Assembly: GCA_002050235.1 (NCBI GenBank)
Contig: MWST01000028.1
Location: 1 to 60,323 of the forward strand
Direction: 5' to 3'
DNA from: Polyangiaceae bacterium UTPRO1
GTDB taxonomy: Bacteria > Desulfobacterota > Binatia > UTPRO1
DNA length: 60,323 bases
Position numbers and translations under genes: made by a program. The notes under the pieces were generated by a model. The model did not search any database, had not been told where the DNA came from, and saw only the letters and a list, made by a program, of their open reading frames with translations. Below are positions 49,711-59,692 of the stretch, one piece after another (within the stretch, counting starts at the first letter, position 1; every line of letters starts with the position of its first letter).

Positions 49711-51513
49711 GTGAGCGATCTGCGCAGCGAGAACATGGCGGTGATCGCGCGCCGCTGGCCGGCGCTGGCGCACCGGCTAGCGGGTGTCGAGATCCCGGCG
49801 ACGCACGTCGTCGCCGCGGCGGCGTCGGGTCAGCCGACGCTCGCCGTCGGCGGCGTGCCGCTGCAGCATCTGGTCGACCCGGTCGCCGACGCCGAGCGCT
49901 GGGCGCGCGGCATCGTCGACCGGCTCGACGCCGTGGCCGCGGGCCGCGTCGTGGTCGTCGGCTGCGGGCTCGGTTACCACGTCGAGGCGCTGGCCGCGCG
50001 CTTCACAGGCGCGATCGTGGTCGTCGAACCGGATCTCGCGGTGTTGCGCGCCGCCCTCGCCGCGCGCGACTTGACGGCGCTCCTCGGCCGCATCGAGCTC
50101 GCCGTCGACGACGACGACGACGGCGCGCCTAGCGGAGAGCGCACCCTCGTCGTCGCCCACGCGCCCGCGCTAATCGCGCCGGGGAATGCCCACCGGCGGG
50201 CCCTCCAGGTCTGGCAGTCGCGCGCGGCGCGCAGCGGGCTGCGCTTGAAGGTGCTCGTGGTGACGCCGCTCTACGGGGGCTCGTGGCCGATCGCCGGCTA
50301 CGCCGCGCGAGCGCTCGGCGAGCTCGGCCACGAGACGCACCTCCTCGATCTGGCCCCGTTCCACGACGCTTTCGTCGGGCTCGAGCGCTTCGGCGCCCGC
50401 CGCGCCCAGCGGCGCGTCCTCGAGGCCGGCTTCTGCGGTGTCATGGCGGCCGGCATCGCCGCCGCCGTCGACGCCGTCGAGCCCGACCTGGTGCTGGCGC
50501 TCGCGCAGGCGCCGCTCGATGCCGCAGCCCTGCAGGCGATCGGCAAGCGCGGCGTGCTGCGGGCGCTCTGGTTCGTCGAGGACTACCGGGTGATGACCTA
50601 CTGGCGCGAGATCGTGCCCCACTACGACTACGTGTTCACGATCCAGACCGATGCCTGCTTCGACGCCATGGCCGAGGTCAGCGATGCCCGGCTCGCCTAT
50701 CTGCCCTGCGGGTTCGATCCGCACGTGCACCGGCCGCTGCTCCTCGACGCGGCGGAGCAGGCCGAGTTCGGGAGCGACGTCGCGTTCGTCGGCGCCGGCT
50801 ATCGCAACCGACGGCTGTCGTTTCGCCGCTTCCTCGATCTCGACTTCAAGATCTGGGGCAGCGACTGGGGCGGCGCCGACGATCTCGGACGCGTTCTGCA
50901 GCGCCGCGGCGCCCGCGTCGACAGCGAGGATTCGGTGCGGGTCTTCAATGCCAGCAAGATCAACCTGAACCTGCACTCGTCGACCTACCACGAGGGCGTC
51001 GACCCCCGCGGCGACTTCGTGAACCCGCGCACCTTCGAGCTCGCCGGGGCCGGCGCCTTCCAGCTGGTCGACCAGCGCGCACTCCTGCCGCCGCTCTTCG
51101 CCGCGGGCCGCGAGCTCGCGGTCGTGGAGAGCGCGGCCGCCATGCGCGCCGCCGCGGCCCACTACCTCGCTTGCGAAGACGAGCGCCTGGCGCTCGCCGG
51201 ACGCGCTCGCCAGCGCGCGCTCGCCGAGCACACCTACGCGCACCGCATGGAAGACCTGCTCGCCGCGGTGATCGGCTCGGCGCAGGAGCGCCTGCTCGGG
51301 AGAAGTCGTACGCTGACGGTCGCCGACGTCGCCCGTGACGATGCCGGCGGCCTCGGCGAGTTCCTGGGGCGCTTCGATGCCCGCACGCCTTTCACGATCG
51401 ACCGCCTGGCCGCGAGCCTGACGACGCGCGAAGGCGCGCTCAGCGAGCCCGAGGCGATCTTCCTCTTCCTGCACCAGTTCGACGAGCTGTATCTCCGGGA
51501 GCAACGGCTATGA
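49711..51513 (+). CDS. Flagellin glycosyltransferase candidate: Maf-N-like domain plus CgeB-like GT
   Basis: About 600 residues from GTG 49711, with GGAAAG upstream; the open frame back to 49603 is Arg/Gly noise. Residues ~1-165 resemble the N-terminal domain of Maf motility-accessory glycosyltransferases (GRVVVVGCGLGYHVEALAAR, IVVVEPDLAVLRAAL). From ~175 a GT-B fold of the CgeB type begins (LKVLVVTPLYGGSWPIAGYA, LWFVEDYRVMTYW, DVAFVGAGYRNRR, NPRTFELAGAGAFQLVDQR). Maf proteins transfer pseudaminic or legionaminic acid to flagellin; here the catalytic half looks replaced. First gene of a sigma-54 operon, with the GT9 gene overlapping by ATGA. Confidence 0.78.
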   Translation: MSDLRSENMAVIARRWPALAHRLAGVEIPATHVVAAAASGQPTLAVGGVPLQHLVDPVADAERWARGIVDRLDAVAAGRVVVVGCGLGYHVEALAARFTGAIVVVEPDLAVLRAALAARDLTALLGRIELAVDDDDDGAPSGERTLVVAHAPALIAPGNAHRRALQVWQSRAARSGLRLKVLVVTPLYGGSWPIAGYAARALGELGHETHLLDLAPFHDAFVGLERFGARRAQRRVLEAGFCGVMAAGIAAAVDAVEPDLVLALAQAPLDAAALQAIGKRGVLRALWFVEDYRVMTYWREIVPHYDYVFTIQTDACFDAMAEVSDARLAYLPCGFDPHVHRPLLLDAAEQAEFGSDVAFVGAGYRNRRLSFRRFLDLDFKIWGSDWGGADDLGRVLQRRGARVDSEDSVRVFNASKINLNLHSSTYHEGVDPRGDFVNPRTFELAGAGAFQLVDQRALLPPLFAAGRELAVVESAAAMRAAAAHYLACEDERLALAGRARQRALAEHTYAHRMEDLLAAVIGSAQERLLGRSRTLTVADVARDDAGGLGEFLGRFDARTPFTIDRLAASLTTREGALSEPEAIFLFLHQFDELYLREQRL

Positions 51514-53168
51514 GCCGGCGGCAGCCGCGGCGCGCGGTCGAGAAGATCCTGATCGTCAACCTGACCAGGTTCGGCGACCTCCTCCAGACTTCGCCGGCGA
51601 TCGCCGCGCTCCGGCGCCGGCACCCCGGAGCGACGGTCACGCTCATGGCCGAGAAGAACTTCGCCGACGTCTGCGACGACATCCCCGGAGTCGACCGCGT
51701 CTATCGCGTCGAGCTCGATCACGTCGGCCGGTTGATGCTCGAGGGCGGGGCGCGGCTCCTCGAGGCCTATCGCTACGTCGAGCGGGTGATCGGCGAGCTG
51801 CGCGCCGAGGGCTTCGACCTGGCGCTCAATTACTCGAGCTCGCGCATGAGCGCGGTCTTCATGGGGCTTCTCGGCATCCCCGACGTCCGCGGCTGGTCGA
51901 TGACCCCGGACGGCTTGCGCGTGATCCGCCATCCGTGGGCGCGCCTCTTCGCGACCATGTGCCTGAACCGGCGCTACGCGGCCTTCAATCTCGTCGACTA
52001 CTACTGCGCGATGACGGACGGGAGCGCGGCCACGCGGCGGCTCGGCTACGAGGTGTGCGCGGCGGCCGATGCCGACGGGGCGGCGCTGCTCGCCGAGCAC
52101 GGCATCGGCGCTGCCGACCGCTTCGTCGCCCTGCAGCTCGGCGCCAGCCGCGCCATCCGGCAATGGCCCGAGGCTTCGTTCGTGGAGCTCGGGCGGGCGC
52201 TGGCGGCGACGGGTCTGCGCGTCGTCGTGATCGGCGGCGGCGGTGACCGGGCGCTCGGCGAGCGCGTCGTCGCCGCCGTCGGCGCGGCGGCGGTCAACAC
52301 CTGCGGGCGCACCGGCGTCGGCGCTCTCGGCGCCGTGCTGCGGCGGGCCGCGGCGCTCGTGACCGGCGACACCGGCCCGATGCACATGGCGGTCGCAGTC
52401 GGGACCCCTGTCGTCGGCCTCTTCTTCGGCCCGGCGTCGCCCTTCGACACCGGCCCCTATGCTGCCGACCACGTCGTCATCCACAGCGGCGCGCCGTGCG
52501 CGCCCTGTGACCACAATGTCACCTGCCTCGACCCCTTCTGCCGCGACGAGCTGCGTGCGGACGCGATCGCAGCGGCGGTGCTGGCGCGGATCGCCGAGGA
52601 TTGGGGGGCGTTGGCCGCGCTCGCGCGTACGCTCCTCCCGGCCCGCGTCTACCGCACCGGCTTCGATGACACCGGGCGCTTCGTGCCGACGCCGCTCGGC
52701 GCGCCGCCGCGGCGGCGCGAGGACGCGCTGCGCGACGCGTACCGGGCGACGTTCCTGAACGTGCTGGAAGGCGTGCCGCTGCCGGCGCCGGCGCCGGCGC
52801 CGGTCGACCGCGAACAGTTCGCCCTCCTGGCGGCGCTGGCGCGCGACGGGATGCAGCAAGCAGCCGTCCTCGCCAAGCTGGCGCGCGTCGGGACCCCGCG
52901 TCTCACGGAGCTCGAGCGCCGCGGGCGCGAGCTCGAAGTCCTGGACCGGACCATCAAGGAGCACGGCGCCACCCATCCGGATACCACCGTCCTCACCCAG
53001 ATGTTCACCTTCGGCAAGGAGAATCTCGAAGGCGACGACGTCGCGACCCTCGCGGTCGAGACGGCGCGCCTCTATCGCGACCTCGCCCGCGGCGCCGAAG
53101 CCATGACGGCGCTGCTCGGCGGCGCCGCAAGCAAGGAGCACAGCGACGATGCGCGTCTTCATCAATGA
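51510..53168 (+). CDS. Family 9 glycosyltransferase (heptosyltransferase-like) with C-terminal extension
   Basis: About 552 residues. The GT9 part (about 1-365) has KILIVNLTRFGDLLQTSPAI, HPGATVTLMAEKNFADV, ALQLGASRAIRQWP and the nucleotide-sugar site VTGDTGPMHMAVAVGTPVVG with GPASPFDTGPY, followed by a Cys cluster (CAPCDHNVTCLDPFC) seen in many GT9 proteins. The last ~185 residues are an added helical region without a recognised motif. GT9 enzymes usually add heptose to LPS, but the operon setting suggests a sugar on flagellin or a flagellar glycan. It starts inside the previous stop (ATGA) and overlaps the next gene by 20 bases. Confidence 0.83.
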   Translation: MSRRQPRRAVEKILIVNLTRFGDLLQTSPAIAALRRRHPGATVTLMAEKNFADVCDDIPGVDRVYRVELDHVGRLMLEGGARLLEAYRYVERVIGELRAEGFDLALNYSSSRMSAVFMGLLGIPDVRGWSMTPDGLRVIRHPWARLFATMCLNRRYAAFNLVDYYCAMTDGSAATRRLGYEVCAAADADGAALLAEHGIGAADRFVALQLGASRAIRQWPEASFVELGRALAATGLRVVVIGGGGDRALGERVVAAVGAAAVNTCGRTGVGALGAVLRRAAALVTGDTGPMHMAVAVGTPVVGLFFGPASPFDTGPYAADHVVIHSGAPCAPCDHNVTCLDPFCRDELRADAIAAAVLARIAEDWGALAALARTLLPARVYRTGFDDTGRFVPTPLGAPPRRREDALRDAYRATFLNVLEGVPLPAPAPAPVDREQFALLAALARDGMQQAAVLAKLARVGTPRLTELERRGRELEVLDRTIKEHGATHPDTTVLTQMFTFGKENLEGDDVATLAVETARLYRDLARGAEAMTALLGGAASKEHSDDARLHQ

Positions 53169-53733
53169 ACGGGAGATCTCGAGCGGCGCCGCGCCCGGCG
53201 CGACCGTCGGCGAGATCATCGAGGCGGGCCGCGTGCACGTCGACCCGAGCGAGATCGTGACCGCGGTCGAGCTCGACGGCGTCGAGTTCCACGCCGGCGA
53301 TGAGGCACAGTACGTCCGCCGCGCCGCCAGGGGCGTCCGCGAGCTCAGGATCTCGACGCGCGGCCCCGCGGCGTTCGCCGCCGAGAAGCGCCGCAGCCTC
53401 GCCGAGGCGCTCGACGCCGTCGCGGCGCGGAGCCGCATGGTCTCGACGTTGCTGCGCGAGTCGGAGACACGGTCGGCGAACGGGCTCCTCGCCTGCTTGA
53501 TGGAGGAGCTCCGTCTGATGCTGCTGCTCGACTATCAGCTGGCGCTCCTCGCCGCCGACGAGCCGGGCGCGGCGCGGGAGGAGATAGAGGCGCTCGCGCC
53601 GCAGCTCCTCGCGGCCGAGGAGGGGCGGGCGTGGGAGGCGCTGGCGTCGCTCCTCGACGGCTCGCTGGCGCCCGTTCTCGAGCGCTGGGCGGCGGCGACG
53701 CGCGCCCGGCCGGGCGCGTCGCCAACATTCTGA
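53149..53733 (+). CDS. Unknown protein, beta-grasp-like start and helical body
   Basis: About 194 residues, ATG within the end of the GT9 gene. The first ~65 residues look like a small beta-rich domain with ThiS/ubiquitin-like flavour (MRVFINEREISSGAAPGATV, GEIIEAGRVHVD), without a GG tail. The rest is helical and Ala/Leu/Glu-rich, possibly coiled coil (RSLAEALDAVAARSRMVSTL, MEELRLMLLLDYQLALLAAD). No family is recognised. Co-transcription with two glycosyltransferases suggests an accessory or chaperone role. The stop codon lies within a candidate enhancer motif for the next promoter. Confidence 0.6.
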   Translation: MRVFINEREISSGAAPGATVGEIIEAGRVHVDPSEIVTAVELDGVEFHAGDEAQYVRRAARGVRELRISTRGPAAFAAEKRRSLAEALDAVAARSRMVSTLLRESETRSANGLLACLMEELRLMLLLDYQLALLAADEPGAAREEIEALAPQLLAAEEGRAWEALASLLDGSLAPVLERWAAATRARPGASPTF

Positions 53734-53735
53734 CC
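53721..53735 (+). promoter_or_regulatory. Candidate FlrC enhancer upstream of the TPR-flrBC promoter
   Basis: GCCAACATTCTGACC is 13/15 identical to the site at 49383 and lies about 90 bases before the -24 element at 53818. It overlaps the last codons of the previous gene, which could partly explain conservation. A perfect palindrome GGAGCGCTCC (53760-53769) lies between it and the promoter. Confidence 0.38.
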
Positions 53736-53817
53736 CGCCGACGGCCAAGGCTCTGTCGCGGAGCGCTCCGGAGCGCGCGGCGGCGCGAGAAATCCGCGGC
53801 ATCGCGGCGGGCGGAGG

Positions 53818-53833
53818 TGGCACCGGCATTGCT
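53818..53833 (+). promoter_or_regulatory. Sigma-54 promoter of the AMIN/TPR-flrB-flrC operon
   Basis: TGGCACCGGCATTGCT has TGGCAC and TTGCT with exact GG-N10-GC spacing and is nearly the same as the promoter at 49504. The predicted start near 53844 leaves about 19 bases before ATG 53863. Confidence 0.72.
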
Positions 53834-53862
53834 GAACCCGGCAAGAATTGCCGCGTCCGGTC

Positions 53863-56382
53863 ATGCACACGACAGGTCCGATACTCGCCGCCATGCTGCT
53901 CGTCGCCGGCGCCGCCAACGTTGCGGGCGCCGACCCGATCTTCGCGTCGCCGCCGCACGTCGTCGGCGGTCCGGACGGGACGCGGATCGTCCTCTTCCTG
54001 AACGAGCCCGTGAGCGGCGCCCTCGCGGCGCGGGTCGGCGACGGTTTCGAGGTCCGCGTTCCGCGTAGCGAGGTCGCCGCCACGATCCGGGGCCAGGACT
54101 TCGGGGCCGACGGTTGGGGCAACGGCGGCGACGCCGTCAAGCACCTGGTGCTCGCCGCCGGGGCGAAGGGCGATACCAGCATCCGCATCCAGCCGCGCGG
54201 CGCCGTGCACGGCGTCGATGCGCGCTCGGTCGACGATCCGCCGCGCCTGGTGATCGATCTCTTGGCGTCGGCGCCGACCCGCACGCCGGCGCCGACGCGC
54301 ACGCCGCAGCCGACCCGTACCGCGGCCGGTACAACTCCCGTCCGCCGGTCGCCGCAGAAGCCCGCACCGAGCGCCGTGCCGAGCGCCGCCGCGCCGGAGC
54401 CGGTCGCCGTCGCCGCGGCCGGCTCCGGCGCTGCCGCGGACGATACCGCGCCGCGCGGCAGCGCCGCGCCCGGCGGTCCGAGCGCCGCGGCGCTCGCTCC
54501 CGCGACCGTGCTGACGGCGCTGGCGACGAGCCCGGGGCCCGCGCCCGCAAAGGAGCCGGTGCGCGCGGCGGCGCCGCCGCCGCCGCGACCGTCGCCGGCC
54601 GCCGGCGCCGCCCCGTCGGCCTACGGTCTGCGCTGCCTGTGGCGGCGCTTCGGGGGCATCGCCCTCTGCGTCGCCGACCCCAAGGTTGCGCCCTATGCCG
54701 GTGATCATACGATCACGGCGCTCGTCGGTGCGCTGGCGCGCGGCAAGCTTCCGCAGCCCGAGGACGCGCCGGCGGTCGCGACCCCGGCGGCGATGTTCCT
54801 CGCCGCGGACGCGCTCTTCGCGACCCGGGCGCCCGGGGGCAAGCTCTTGCCGGTCGTCGATGCCTATCGCCGGGCGCTCCGCGTTCATCCCGACTTTCCC
54901 GAGGCATGGCGCGCGCGCCTCAACATCGCACTCGCCTATCGGGCGATGGAGTTCCTGACCGAGCTGCGCACGGTCGCGGCCGAGGCGGCGATCGATCCGA
55001 CGGGCGGACTCGTGCGCGGGCTCGCGGGTGATCTCGCCTTCCTCTTCGGCAACGAGGCTATGGCGAGCGAAGACTACCGGCGCGCCGGGGACATGGGCGG
55101 GCTCGGCGCCTGCGTCGCAGCGCGCGGGCGGGCGCGCCTGGCGCTCGCCCGCGCCAACGCCGCGACCGCCGCCGCGGAGCTGGCGGCGCTGGGAGCGCTC
55201 TGTCCCCCGGAGATCGCGGCCGACCCCGAGACGGTGTGGGTCCGCGGTCAGCTCGCACTCGCCGAGGGCGACGCCGGCGCCGCGCGGCGGCTCCTCGACG
55301 AGGCGCAGAAGGAGCTCGGGAAGTTGGACCGGGGGATGGTGCTCGTCGATGCCGGCGCTGCTGCCGAGGCAGGGGACGATCCCCAGAGCGCGCGCGCGAT
55401 CTACGATCGCCTCGCTGCCGGCGGCTACGGCGCGCGGGCGGCGCGGCAGGCGACGGTGCGCCTGGCGCTCCTCGACGGCGTCGCCGGCGACGTCACCGCG
55501 GCTCTCAAGCGCCTCGATCGGCTGACGCCCGAGGCCGCCGATCCGGCGCGGCGGGTGCTCGTGATGCGCTCGGCGCGGAGCGCGCTGGCGCGGGGAGCGG
55601 TCGGCGAGGCACTGGCGCTCCTCCATGAAGCGCGCCTCGATTCGGCCGCGCTCGGCCTCGACGATCAACTGCTCGTCGCCGAGGCGTATCGCGGCCTCGG
55701 CCTCTACGGCGAGGCGGAAAACGCCCTGGCCGCGGCGCAGGCGAGCGCCGGCGCGGCGGCGCCGGAAGCGCTCTTCGCGGCGCGCGGCGCACTCGCGCTC
55801 GAGCGCCGCGACGGCGCCGCGGCACTCGCAGCCGCCGACGCCTGGATCCGGACGCGCGGGCGCAGCGGCGGCGCGCTTGCGCTCCGCGCCCGGGCGCTGG
55901 CCCTCGGGGGCGACGGCGCTGCGGCGCAGGCTGCGGTCGCCGCAGCCGTCATCGAGGATGGAGCGCTCGCTCGGCCGCTGGCGCTCGACGTCGCCGAGCT
56001 GCTGCGCGATCGAGCGCCGAGCGTCGCCCTGGAGCTCGCCCGGCAAGCTCTCGAGCCGGGCGCCGCGACGGAGCTCGCGCCGGCGCGACACGCCGCCGCG
56101 CTCGCGCTCGCCGGCGCGCTCGCCGAGGGCGCGGGCGACGACGACACGGCGCTGGCGGCGTTCACGACGCTCGCCGCCCGCTACGGGACCGAGCCGGTGG
56201 CGGCCGATGCCCCTTATCGAGCGGCGCGCATCGCGGCGCGCCAGGCGCCGGGCGGCGGCGGCGCCGCTGCCTTCGACGAAGCGGCACGGGCGCGCGATCC
56301 GCTGGCGCGCCGGGTCGCCGCAACGGCGCGCGAGTACGAGGCGATCATGAAGCCGCTCGGCGGCGTCCGAGGCGAGCCGTGA
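53863..56382 (+). CDS. Exported AMIN-like and TPR-repeat protein
   Basis: About 839 residues. Signal peptide MHTTGPILAAMLLVAGAANV is cut near AGA-DP. Residues ~25-135 look like an AMIN-type beta domain (GTRIVLFLNEPVSGALAARV, DDPPRLVIDLLAS), which binds peptidoglycan in other proteins. An Ala/Pro/Thr linker (about 138-240) leads to about 580 residues of helical TPR-like repeats (VDAYRRALRVHPDFPEAWRA, LLVAEAYRGLGLYGEAENAL). It is expected in the periplasm, as a scaffold. It is co-transcribed with flrB and flrC from a sigma-54 promoter, so a part in flagellar placement or motor assembly is inferred. No named flagellar protein is matched. Confidence 0.72.
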   Translation: MHTTGPILAAMLLVAGAANVAGADPIFASPPHVVGGPDGTRIVLFLNEPVSGALAARVGDGFEVRVPRSEVAATIRGQDFGADGWGNGGDAVKHLVLAAGAKGDTSIRIQPRGAVHGVDARSVDDPPRLVIDLLASAPTRTPAPTRTPQPTRTAAGTTPVRRSPQKPAPSAVPSAAAPEPVAVAAAGSGAAADDTAPRGSAAPGGPSAAALAPATVLTALATSPGPAPAKEPVRAAAPPPPRPSPAAGAAPSAYGLRCLWRRFGGIALCVADPKVAPYAGDHTITALVGALARGKLPQPEDAPAVATPAAMFLAADALFATRAPGGKLLPVVDAYRRALRVHPDFPEAWRARLNIALAYRAMEFLTELRTVAAEAAIDPTGGLVRGLAGDLAFLFGNEAMASEDYRRAGDMGGLGACVAARGRARLALARANAATAAAELAALGALCPPEIAADPETVWVRGQLALAEGDAGAARRLLDEAQKELGKLDRGMVLVDAGAAAEAGDDPQSARAIYDRLAAGGYGARAARQATVRLALLDGVAGDVTAALKRLDRLTPEAADPARRVLVMRSARSALARGAVGEALALLHEARLDSAALGLDDQLLVAEAYRGLGLYGEAENALAAAQASAGAAAPEALFAARGALALERRDGAAALAAADAWIRTRGRSGGALALRARALALGGDGAAAQAAVAAAVIEDGALARPLALDVAELLRDRAPSVALELARQALEPGAATELAPARHAAALALAGALAEGAGDDDTALAAFTTLAARYGTEPVAADAPYRAARIAARQAPGGGGAAAFDEAARARDPLARRVAATAREYEAIMKPLGGVRGEP

Positions 56383-57301
56383 CTGCGGCGGCGACGGTCG
56401 AGCCGACGCCGATGGCGGCGGGTGCAGCGTCGGCGCCGGATCGGCTCGCGGAGCTGCAGGCCGCTTTCGCGGTCTTCACCGGCGCGACGTCGATGCTCGA
56501 AGCGCAGTACCGCACCCTACAATCGCACGTCGCGGCGCTGCGCGCCGAGCTCGACGAAAAACAGCGCGCTCTCACGGCCTCGATCGAGCGCCAGCGCTGC
56601 CTCGAGTCGCAGGCCCTCCGCCACGGCCGGCTCGCGGCGATGGGCGAGATGGCGGCGACGCTCGCTCACGAGGTGCGGAACCCACTCGGGGCCATGGAGC
56701 TCTTCACCGGGATGCTGGCCGAGGAAGTCGCCGATCGCCCGGCGGCGCGACGGCTTGCCGGGCAGATTACGAGCTGCATCGCCGACCTCAATCACTTGGT
56801 CACCAACATCCTCGACTACACGCGGCTCCCGGAGCCGCGTCGCGCCAGCGTCGACCTCGATGCGCTGATTACCGACGCTCTGCTCGCGTGCGGACCCGCG
56901 CTCGGCGCCGGCGTCGGCGTCGAGCGCGGCGGCGTTGCCGGCGCCACCTGCGCACTCGATCGCGGCCTCGTCCTGCAAACGTTGACGAACCTGTTCCGCA
57001 ACGCCGGCGAGGCGATGGCCGGCGAGGGTACGCTGCGAGTCGCGGTGGAGCCGGCGGACCGCTGGGTGCGGATCGTCGTCGCCGACAGCGGCCCCGGCAT
57101 CCCTCCCGGCTGCGAGGAGACGATCTTCGCGCCGTTCTTCACGACCAAGGAGCGGGGCACGGGCCTCGGGCTCGCGGTCGCCCGCGCGGCGATCGCCGCG
57201 CACGGCGGCGCGCTGGCGATCCGGCCGCAACGGAGCTCGGCGGCCGCCGGCGCCGTCTTCGTACTGACGCTGCCGCGGGATGCGGCCTGCGAAGGAGGAG
57301 G

Positions 57302-57305
<4 letters not shown>
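56379..57305 (+). CDS. flrB: Sensor histidine kinase, FlrB/FleS-like
   Basis: About 308 residues, GTG overlapping the previous stop (GTGA). There is no membrane helix, so it is cytoplasmic. An N-terminal coiled coil (about 45-85) precedes the phospho-acceptor box ATLAHEVRNPLGAMELF and the ATPase motifs NLFRNAGEAMAGEG, DSGPGIPPG, PFFTTKERGTGLGLAVAR. Size and lack of a sensor membrane domain fit FlrB/FleS kinases, which phosphorylate the adjacent sigma-54 activator. It overlaps flrC by four bases. Confidence in kinase is high; the flagellar role comes from context. Confidence 0.87.
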
Positions 57306-58672
<1,367 letters not shown>

Positions 58673-58731
58673 GCGACCATGGCGCGGAGCAGGCACGACG
58701 GCCACGAATCTGGCAGGCGGCAGTTTTTGCC

Positions 58732-58747
58732 GGTCAGGGATCTGACC
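58732..58747. promoter_or_regulatory. Palindrome with CTGACC arms upstream of the flgB promoter
   Basis: GGTCAG-GGAT-CTGACC is a perfect 6-bp dyad about 80 bases before the -24 element at 58821. Both arms carry the CTGACC core seen at 49392 and 53730. As a hairpin 60 bases after flrC it could also end that transcript. The rest of the 190-base gap holds no gene. Confidence 0.42.
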
Positions 58748-58820
58748 CTCGCGCGGCGCCGAGGCGCGCGCCGGCGCGGGTCGGCGGGTCGAAAGTCGCC
58801 GGCGGCGGCGCCGTGGACGC

Positions 58821-58836
58821 TGGAACGCCGCTTGCT
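58821..58836 (+). promoter_or_regulatory. Sigma-54 promoter of the flgB operon
   Basis: TGGAACGCCGCTTGCT differs from TGGCACG-N4-TTGCT at one consensus position and keeps GG-N10-GC. Start near 58847 precedes a ribosome site GGGGAGAG and ATG 58863. Confidence 0.65.
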
Positions 58837-58862
58837 GCTCGCGCGCTAGGGGAGAGACAGCC

Positions 58863-59249
58863 ATGCAGCTCTTCGGAAGGGTTACGGAAGGACTCGGCAC
58901 CGCGCTCGACCTCTACCAGGCGCGCCACCAGGTCCTGGCGGAGAACATCGCCAACTCGGAGACGCCGGGCTACCGCGCCCGCGACCTCCAGTTCGCAGAC
59001 CAGCTCGCCGCGGCGCTGGCGCCGCCCGCGCCCGGCACCGCCGCGGCGTCGGAGGCGGCGCCGTCCGAGCCCCTGCGGGCCGAGCCCGGCATCGACCGCG
59101 GCGCCGCCCTCAAGCCCGACGGCAACTCCGTCGCTCTCGATGTCCAGGTCGGCCGGCTCTCCGAGAACGCGTTCAAGATCGAGGCGCTGACCCAGATCCT
59201 GAGCGGACGCTACGCGAGTCTGAAGCGGGCCATCGACGGAGGCAAATGA
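58863..59249 (+). CDS. flgB: Flagellar proximal rod protein FlgB
   Basis: About 128 residues with the rod signature at the N-terminus (LDLYQARHQVLAENIANSET, PGYRARDLQFADQL) and C-terminus (ALTQILSGRYASLKRAIDGG). FlgB forms part of the proximal rod that crosses the periplasm. An Ala/Pro-rich middle is variable. First gene of the basal-body operon; flgC starts inside its stop (ATGATG). Confidence 0.94.
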   Translation: MQLFGRVTEGLGTALDLYQARHQVLAENIANSETPGYRARDLQFADQLAAALAPPAPGTAAASEAAPSEPLRAEPGIDRGAALKPDGNSVALDVQVGRLSENAFKIEALTQILSGRYASLKRAIDGGK

Positions 59250-59674
59250 TGGACGTCGCCACCACCTTTGCGATCAGCTCCAGCGCCCTCCAGGCCCAGC
59301 GCCTGCGCATGGACGTCATCGCCGCGAATCTGGCCAACGCGCAGAGCACGCGCACGCCGGAAGGCGGACCCTACAAGCGCCGCGACGTGGTGCTGGAGGC
59401 GATGCCGGGCGGCAGGTTCGACGACGTGCTCGGAGCGCAGCCGGGCGGTGTCGTGCGCGTCGCCCGCATCGAGGCCGACGCCGCGCCGCCGCGCGTGGTC
59501 TTCGACCCGGGCCATCCCGATGCCGACGCGAAAGGCTACGTCGCCTACCCGAACGTCAACCCGATGATCGAGATGGTGAACCTGATGGCGGCTACCCGCG
59601 CCTACGAGGCCAACGTCGCGGCGGTAAATGCCACCAAGCGCGTGCTCGAGGCCGCGCTCTCGATAGGTCGCTAG
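59246..59674 (+). CDS. flgC: Flagellar proximal rod protein FlgC
   Basis: About 142 residues. Family blocks are SSSALQAQRLRMDVIAANLA, NAQSTRTPEGGPYKRRDVVL, KGYVAYPNVNPMIEMVNLMA, and ATRAYEANVAAVNATK. FlgC works with FlgB, FlgF and FliE in the rod. Length is normal. An 18-base gap with GGAGG leads to fliE. Confidence 0.95.
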   Translation: MMDVATTFAISSSALQAQRLRMDVIAANLANAQSTRTPEGGPYKRRDVVLEAMPGGRFDDVLGAQPGGVVRVARIEADAAPPRVVFDPGHPDADAKGYVAYPNVNPMIEMVNLMAATRAYEANVAAVNATKRVLEAALSIGR

Positions 59675-59692
59675 CCGCGCTGGAGGATCGCG

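Noticed and set aside
58711..58730. TGGCAGGCGGCAGTTTTTGC as a sigma-54 promoter before flgB
   Set aside because: The spacing between GG and GC is 15 (or 11 from the inner GG) rather than 10. The site at 58821 has correct spacing and is closer to the gene.
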